Made by a program: the position numbers and the translations under genes | NCBI GenBank assembly: GCA_023461135.1 | Contig: JAEWNX010000263.1 | Span: forward strand, 1 to 9,729 | Direction: 5' to 3' | Source of the DNA: Pseudomonadota bacterium | GTDB lineage: Bacteria > Pseudomonadota > Alphaproteobacteria > Caulobacterales > Aquidulcibacteraceae | Length of the DNA: 9,729 nt | Part shown: positions 6,210 to 9,729 of the stretch, piece after piece | Position numbering within the stretch: the stretch's first letter is position 1 | Layout: the number at the start of each line of letters is the position of its first letter | Notes under the pieces: generated by a model | Databases searched by the model: none | Told to the model about the DNA's origin: nothing | The model's input: the letters and a program-made list of their open reading frames with translations, nothing else

Positions 6210-8069
6210 ATGTGGGATATCGTCGTCGCGGGCGGGCTCGTCATCACCGCGATCACCATCATTCCGGTGTTCTGGCAGCTTCGCCAGCACCCGCGCGGCC
6301 TGCACATTCTGTTCTTCGCCGAGATGTGGGAGCGCTTCTCGTACTACGGTATGCGAGGCATCCTCATTTTCTACATGACCCAGCATTTCCTGTTCAACGA
6401 TGAGCGGGCGCAGGGTCAGTACGGCGCTTACACGTCGCTTGTTTACTTGATGCCGCTGATCGGCGGCTTCCTGGCCGATAAGTATCTCGGCAACCGCAAA
6501 GCCATCGCATTCGGCGCGCTCCTGCTCGTGGCGGGCCACTTCATGATGGCCGTGGAGCAGGCGCCGGCGACGCAAACGCTGACCTATCAAGGCCAGACCT
6601 ATGAGTTCGAGGCCGAAGGCCGTCAGGACGAGCGCCAGACCTGGCTCGTGATCGAAAACCAGCGCTACGAATATGGCGCGGCCGATGGCGGCGGCATCGC
6701 CATCGAAGGCCTGCCGCCTGGCTCAGTGCTGCCGAGCGTCCTGCCGGCGGGCTCGTACCAACTCGGCGTTACGAACGCCGCGCAGTCGTTCATGGGCACG
6801 GGCATGACCTATGTCGACATCTTCTATCTCGCCCTCGCGCTCATCATCATGGGCGTCGGCTTCTTGAAGGCGAACATTTCCTCCATCGTCGGCCAACTCT
6901 ACACGCAGGACGATCCACGCCGGGATTCGGGCTTCACGCTCTACTATTTCGGCATCAATCTCGGCGCCTTCTGGGCCTCGATCCTCTGCGCGGGCCTTGG
7001 CGCGACCTACGGCTGGTGGGCGGGATTCGGCCTGGCCGGCATCGGCATGCTGTTCGGCCTGCTCGTGTTCACGCGGCGGCGCTTGCTGTTCTTCCTGCCG
7101 GGTGCGCCGCAACTGCCCGATAACGTCGGCGCGCCGCCTGAACCGGAGAAGCTGCGCAAGGGCCTCATTGGTCCGATCAGCCGCGAGCACATCATTTATC
7201 TGCTCGGCATCGCCGGAGTTGGGTTGGCGTGGTGGCTGGTGCAGCGCGAACCGGTGGTGAACTGGTCGCTGCTCGGCGCCGCGGTGCTCGTGATCGCCTA
7301 TTTCATCGTCTACATGATCCGGCGCTGCACCGCGATCGAGGCGCAGCGCATCATCCTGGCGCTCATACTGATCGCATCGGCCACTGTGTTCTGGACGCTG
7401 TTCGAGCTGGCGGGCACTGCGCTCAACCAGTTCGCCGAGCGCAACACGCAATTGCCGAACGACGGCTTCTGGTCCGTGAACGCCGGCCAGACACAGAGCT
7501 TCAACGCCGGCTTCATCCTGATCTTCGCGCCCATCTTCGCGGCGGTCTGGGCGTTCCTGGAGAAGCGCAAAGCCGATCCGAACGACGCCATGAAGTTTGC
7601 GCTGGCCCTTATCCAGGTCGGCGCAGGTTTCCTGGTGCTGGTTTGGGGCGCTCAGTTCGCGGATGAGAATTACCGCGTGCCGCTGATCTTCCTGGTGCTG
7701 CTCTACTTGCTGCACACCACAGGGGAGCTTTGCCTCTCGCCGGTCGGCCTTTCGGCCATGACCAAGCTTGCCCCGGCAGCCATCGTTTCGACGGTGATGG
7801 CCACCTGGTTCCTTTCCAGTTCGGGGGCGCAGGCCCTTGGCGCGCAGATCGCCAAGCTCACCGCCAGTGAGACGGTTGGGGGCCAAGTGCTTGATCCGGC
7901 AGCGGCTTTGGCGACCTACGTGCAGGTTTTCACCCAGATCGGCCTCGGCGCCATCGGGCTAGGGCTCCTGCTGGGGATAGCCTCGTTCTGGCTCCGTAAG
8001 CTCGCCCATAAGGGGGTGCACGACGTGGGTTCGCGCCCGGCAGGCAGCAAGCCCGTACCGGCTGAGTGA
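6210..8069 (+). CDS. Proton-coupled oligopeptide transporter, POT/PTR2 family, with periplasmic insertion
   Basis: POT carriers import di- and tripeptides together with protons across the inner membrane. The signatures are clear: EMWERFSYYGMRG from E38 (the E-x-x-E-R-F-x-Y-Y-G proton-coupling motif on helix 1), GGFLADKYLGNRKAI after helix 2, the PTR2 motif YYFGINLGAF from 245, and FWTLFELAG with E399 on helix 7. The bacterial extra pair of helices between H6 and H7 is also visible. At 619 residues it is longer than the usual 450-500. Two additions explain this: an extra hydrophobic segment at about residues 3-21 before helix 1, and about 80 polar residues at 117-198 between helices 3 and 4, on the periplasmic side by canonical topology. 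The usual Gln after E399 is Leu here. The ATG at 6210 has GGGAGAG five bases upstream; an upstream GTG at 6141 is less likely. Confidence 0.94.
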   Translation: MWDIVVAGGLVITAITIIPVFWQLRQHPRGLHILFFAEMWERFSYYGMRGILIFYMTQHFLFNDERAQGQYGAYTSLVYLMPLIGGFLADKYLGNRKAIAFGALLLVAGHFMMAVEQAPATQTLTYQGQTYEFEAEGRQDERQTWLVIENQRYEYGAADGGGIAIEGLPPGSVLPSVLPAGSYQLGVTNAAQSFMGTGMTYVDIFYLALALIIMGVGFLKANISSIVGQLYTQDDPRRDSGFTLYYFGINLGAFWASILCAGLGATYGWWAGFGLAGIGMLFGLLVFTRRRLLFFLPGAPQLPDNVGAPPEPEKLRKGLIGPISREHIIYLLGIAGVGLAWWLVQREPVVNWSLLGAAVLVIAYFIVYMIRRCTAIEAQRIILALILIASATVFWTLFELAGTALNQFAERNTQLPNDGFWSVNAGQTQSFNAGFILIFAPIFAAVWAFLEKRKADPNDAMKFALALIQVGAGFLVLVWGAQFADENYRVPLIFLVLLYLLHTTGELCLSPVGLSAMTKLAPAAIVSTVMATWFLSSSGAQALGAQIAKLTASETVGGQVLDPAAALATYVQVFTQIGLGAIGLGLLLGIASFWLRKLAHKGVHDVGSRPAGSKPVPAE

Positions 8070-8078
8070 GCTGTAAAT

Positions 8079-8125
8079 AAATAAGGTCGGGCCACGGCTG
8101 TGCGCCGTTGCGCCCGACCCTATTT
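8079..8125 (+). terminator. Nested stem-loop terminator after the peptide transporter
   Basis: The arms 8079-8092 (AAATAAGGTCGGGC) and 8112-8125 (GCCCGACCCTATTT) pair over 14 positions with one A-C mismatch. Inside the loop, ACGGC at 8094-8098 pairs with GCCGT at 8104-8108. The structure begins ten bases after the transporter stop. A-rich left and T-rich right flanks are part of the stem, so it could terminate in both directions, but the downstream T tract is short. Confidence 0.75.
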
Positions 8126-8257
8126 CAGGCTGTGCTGGATCGGCACTGGCGGCCCGCCTCGGCCGTCCGTTCACGATTTGGACGCCCTCGCCGCAATCTC
8201 GTGCGGCTCCGGCCCTGATCGCCGCTTACACCTGATTCACGGTCGCCGCCGGCCGCG

Positions 8258-8263
8258 AAGGAG
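8258..8263 (+). promoter_or_regulatory. Strong Shine-Dalgarno site of the VirD4-like gene
   Basis: AAGGAG lies six bases before the ATG at 8270. This fixes the short basic N-terminus and argues that the missing membrane domain is not due to a misplaced start. Confidence 0.75.
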
Positions 8264-8269
8264 AGACTA

Positions 8270-9646
8270 ATGGCCCGACCGAGAACGACCCGCTCCACCA
8301 GGAGGCCCGCCGCGGGCCCCGAGCAGGGCCGTCCGGAGGTCATGGATCTGCTCCTGGGGTGGAAATCGGACGATCACGCCAAGCTCCCAATCGGCTTCGG
8401 CGAACCACGCGCCGCCGAACAGGCGATCGCAGGTGAAATCCCCATCCTCTACGGCGAGGACCGCCACCTCGTGACCATCGCGCCGACGGGCGCCGGCAAG
8501 GGGCGCGGCGTCATTATCCCGAACCTGCTCCGGTTCGAGGGCTCGGTGATCGTGATCGATCCCAAGGGCGAGACCTGGCACGTCACGGCGCGCCGCCGCA
8601 AAGAGATGGGCCAGGAAGTGCGCCTCCTCGATCCGTTCGGCGCGGTCTCCAAACGCACGGACAGCCTCAACCCGTTCGACTTGTTCGACCGCCCCGGCGC
8701 GCTGCTGGATGCCGACGCGGAAATGCTCGCCTCGCTGCTCGCTGGCGACGTCGGTTTCCACAAGGAGCCCTTCTGGGACAATTGGGGCCGCTCGCTGATG
8801 GCCGGCGTGATCGCCGCCGTCGCCGAAACCTCGCCCAAGGCCGAGCGTCACTTCGGCAAGGTGCGCGAAATCCTGATGAGCGACGACGCGGTTTATAACC
8901 TCGCCGCGCTGATCGAGAACCACGACGATCTGAACCGGCTCTCGAAACAGAACATTTCGAGCTTTCTGCCGATCACCGAGCAAACCCGTTCGGGCATCCT
9001 CTCCACGGCGCAGAGCTATCTGAAGGTCGTGAACTCGGATTCGGCGCTGCGCTCGCTCTCGAAGTCGACGATCAGCCTCGACAGCGTCCGCAAGGGCGAT
9101 CCGATGACGATCTACATCGTTATCCCGCCCGATAAACTCGAGAGCCACGGCGCGCTGCTGCGTCTGTGGGTGGGCGCGCTGATGCTGACGGTCATGGGTC
9201 GCAAGCGCCGTCCGAAGCGCTCGACGCTCTTCCTGCTGGACGAATGCGCCCAACTCGGCGAATTCGGGCCGCTGCGCCAATCCATGACGCTGCTGCGCGG
9301 CTACGGCCTGCAAGTGTGGCCGTTCTTCCAGGATCTGTCGCAGCTACAGCGGCTCTATCCGAAGGACTGGCGCACGATCTTCAACAATGCGGGCGTATTC
9401 CAGCTCTTCGGCGTCGCCAATCATCTGATGGCGAAGGAATCGAGCGATCTCATCGGCGACATCGACGCCGATATCCTCCGCAACATGGCCAAGGATCGCC
9501 AGGTCATCGCCGTATCGAACGAAAAGGCGATGAGCGCGCGGCTGCCGGATTATCTACTGGACCCGCCGTTCGCCGGACAGTTCGACGCAAACCCGATGTT
9601 CGAGCCCGATCCAGGTCCGCGCCGGCGCACCACGCGCGCACGCTAG
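8270..9646 (+). CDS. VirD4/TraG-type conjugative coupling ATPase without N-terminal membrane anchor
   Basis: Type IV coupling proteins are ring ATPases that bring DNA or protein substrates to a type IV secretion channel. This 458-residue protein has the family core: VTIAPTGAGKGRGVIIPNLL with Walker A at 71-78 (K77), SVIVIDPKGET, LNPFDLF, then IYIVIPPDKLESHGALLRLW, and Walker B LFLLDECAQLG with D324/E325, followed by FFQDLSQLQRLYPKDW and an asparagine-rich NNAGVFQLFG region. VirD4 and TraG usually run 550-700 residues with two N-terminal membrane helices; here none is seen, and the protein opens with the basic, proline-rich MARPRTTRSTRRPA. The C-terminus is similarly basic (RRRTTRAR). AAGGAG at 8258-8263 six bases before the ATG makes this start firm. 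No relaxase, VirB gene or other transfer gene is in view, and hairpins lie on both sides. It could be a chromosomal orphan or the edge of a transfer region. Confidence 0.88.
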   Translation: MARPRTTRSTRRPAAGPEQGRPEVMDLLLGWKSDDHAKLPIGFGEPRAAEQAIAGEIPILYGEDRHLVTIAPTGAGKGRGVIIPNLLRFEGSVIVIDPKGETWHVTARRRKEMGQEVRLLDPFGAVSKRTDSLNPFDLFDRPGALLDADAEMLASLLAGDVGFHKEPFWDNWGRSLMAGVIAAVAETSPKAERHFGKVREILMSDDAVYNLAALIENHDDLNRLSKQNISSFLPITEQTRSGILSTAQSYLKVVNSDSALRSLSKSTISLDSVRKGDPMTIYIVIPPDKLESHGALLRLWVGALMLTVMGRKRRPKRSTLFLLDECAQLGEFGPLRQSMTLLRGYGLQVWPFFQDLSQLQRLYPKDWRTIFNNAGVFQLFGVANHLMAKESSDLIGDIDADILRNMAKDRQVIAVSNEKAMSARLPDYLLDPPFAGQFDANPMFEPDPGPRRRTTRAR

Positions 9647-9660
9647 CCCACGTCCGAAAT

Positions 9661-9702
9661 GCGCAGCGCCTGCCCTCCGTGAGAAGGGCAGGCGCGTTGC
9701 GC
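9661..9702 (+). terminator. GC-rich hairpin after the VirD4-like gene, probable terminator
   Basis: Arms 9666-9676 and 9685-9695 pair over 11 perfect base pairs (GCGCCTGCCCT with AGGGCAGGCGC) around an eight-base loop. After a two-base bulge, GCGCA at 9661-9665 pairs with TGCGC at 9698-9702. It begins 14 bases after the stop codon. There is no T tract, so intrinsic termination is plausible but not certain; it may also serve a gene beyond the edge. Confidence 0.6.
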
Positions 9703-9729
9703 AGAGCGGGGGCGTGCTCTCAGAAGGTG

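Noticed and set aside
5532..6590. 352-codon minus-strand frame across the GNAT gene and transporter start
   Set aside because: It spans two real plus-strand genes and an intergenic gap and has no recognisable domain.
6723..7886. Long antisense open frame opposite the peptide transporter
   Set aside because: Low-complexity Arg/Glu/Asp/His composition without any motif; the sense strand is a clear POT protein.
8126..8269. Possible small RNA or tRNA in the gap before the VirD4-like gene
   Set aside because: No cloverleaf, no clear promoter and no second terminator; nothing beyond the ribosome site is supported.
8267..9313. 348-codon antisense frame opposite the VirD4-like ATPase
   Set aside because: It overlaps the well-supported ATPase and has shadow composition.

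Overview
The window is GC-rich (about two thirds G+C by eye) and reads as chromosomal DNA of an alphaproteobacterium. The Caulobacterales/Hyphomonadales area is the best guess. Supporting signs are a plant-type (proteobacterial) glutamate-cysteine ligase behind rsmE, a UbiA prenyltransferase for ubiquinone, several non-ATG starts, and a POT transporter of the enlarged alphaproteobacterial kind. The lineage is inferred; no rRNA or marker gene is present.

Left part (1-5479). The 5' 237 codons of ubiA lie on the minus strand and run off the left edge. A 327-bp divergent gap follows, then a half-size ABC exporter on the plus strand. Its stop overlaps, within a CTAG palindrome, the stop of a small unrecognised three-helix membrane protein on the minus strand. 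That small gene follows gshA, which follows rsmE, so rsmE-gshA-membrane protein form a compact minus-strand run with gaps of 64 and 48 bp. gshA most likely starts at a TTG with a strong Shine-Dalgarno sequence.

Right part (5589-9646). All genes are on the plus strand: a RimJ/RimL-like GNAT acetyltransferase diverging from rsmE, a proton-coupled peptide transporter with an extra N-terminal helix and a periplasmic insertion of about 80 residues, a strong nested hairpin terminator, and a lone VirD4/TraG-type ATPase without membrane anchor. That ATPase is closed by a second hairpin at the right end.

The genes do not form one pathway. ubiA serves ubiquinone, gshA glutathione, rsmE 16S rRNA modification, and the transporters and GNAT are separate accessory functions. 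I see no CRISPR array, tRNA, rRNA, IS element or defence system. The most unusual items are the anchorless coupling-protein-like ATPase with mirrored RTTR tails and the insertion in the POT transporter.
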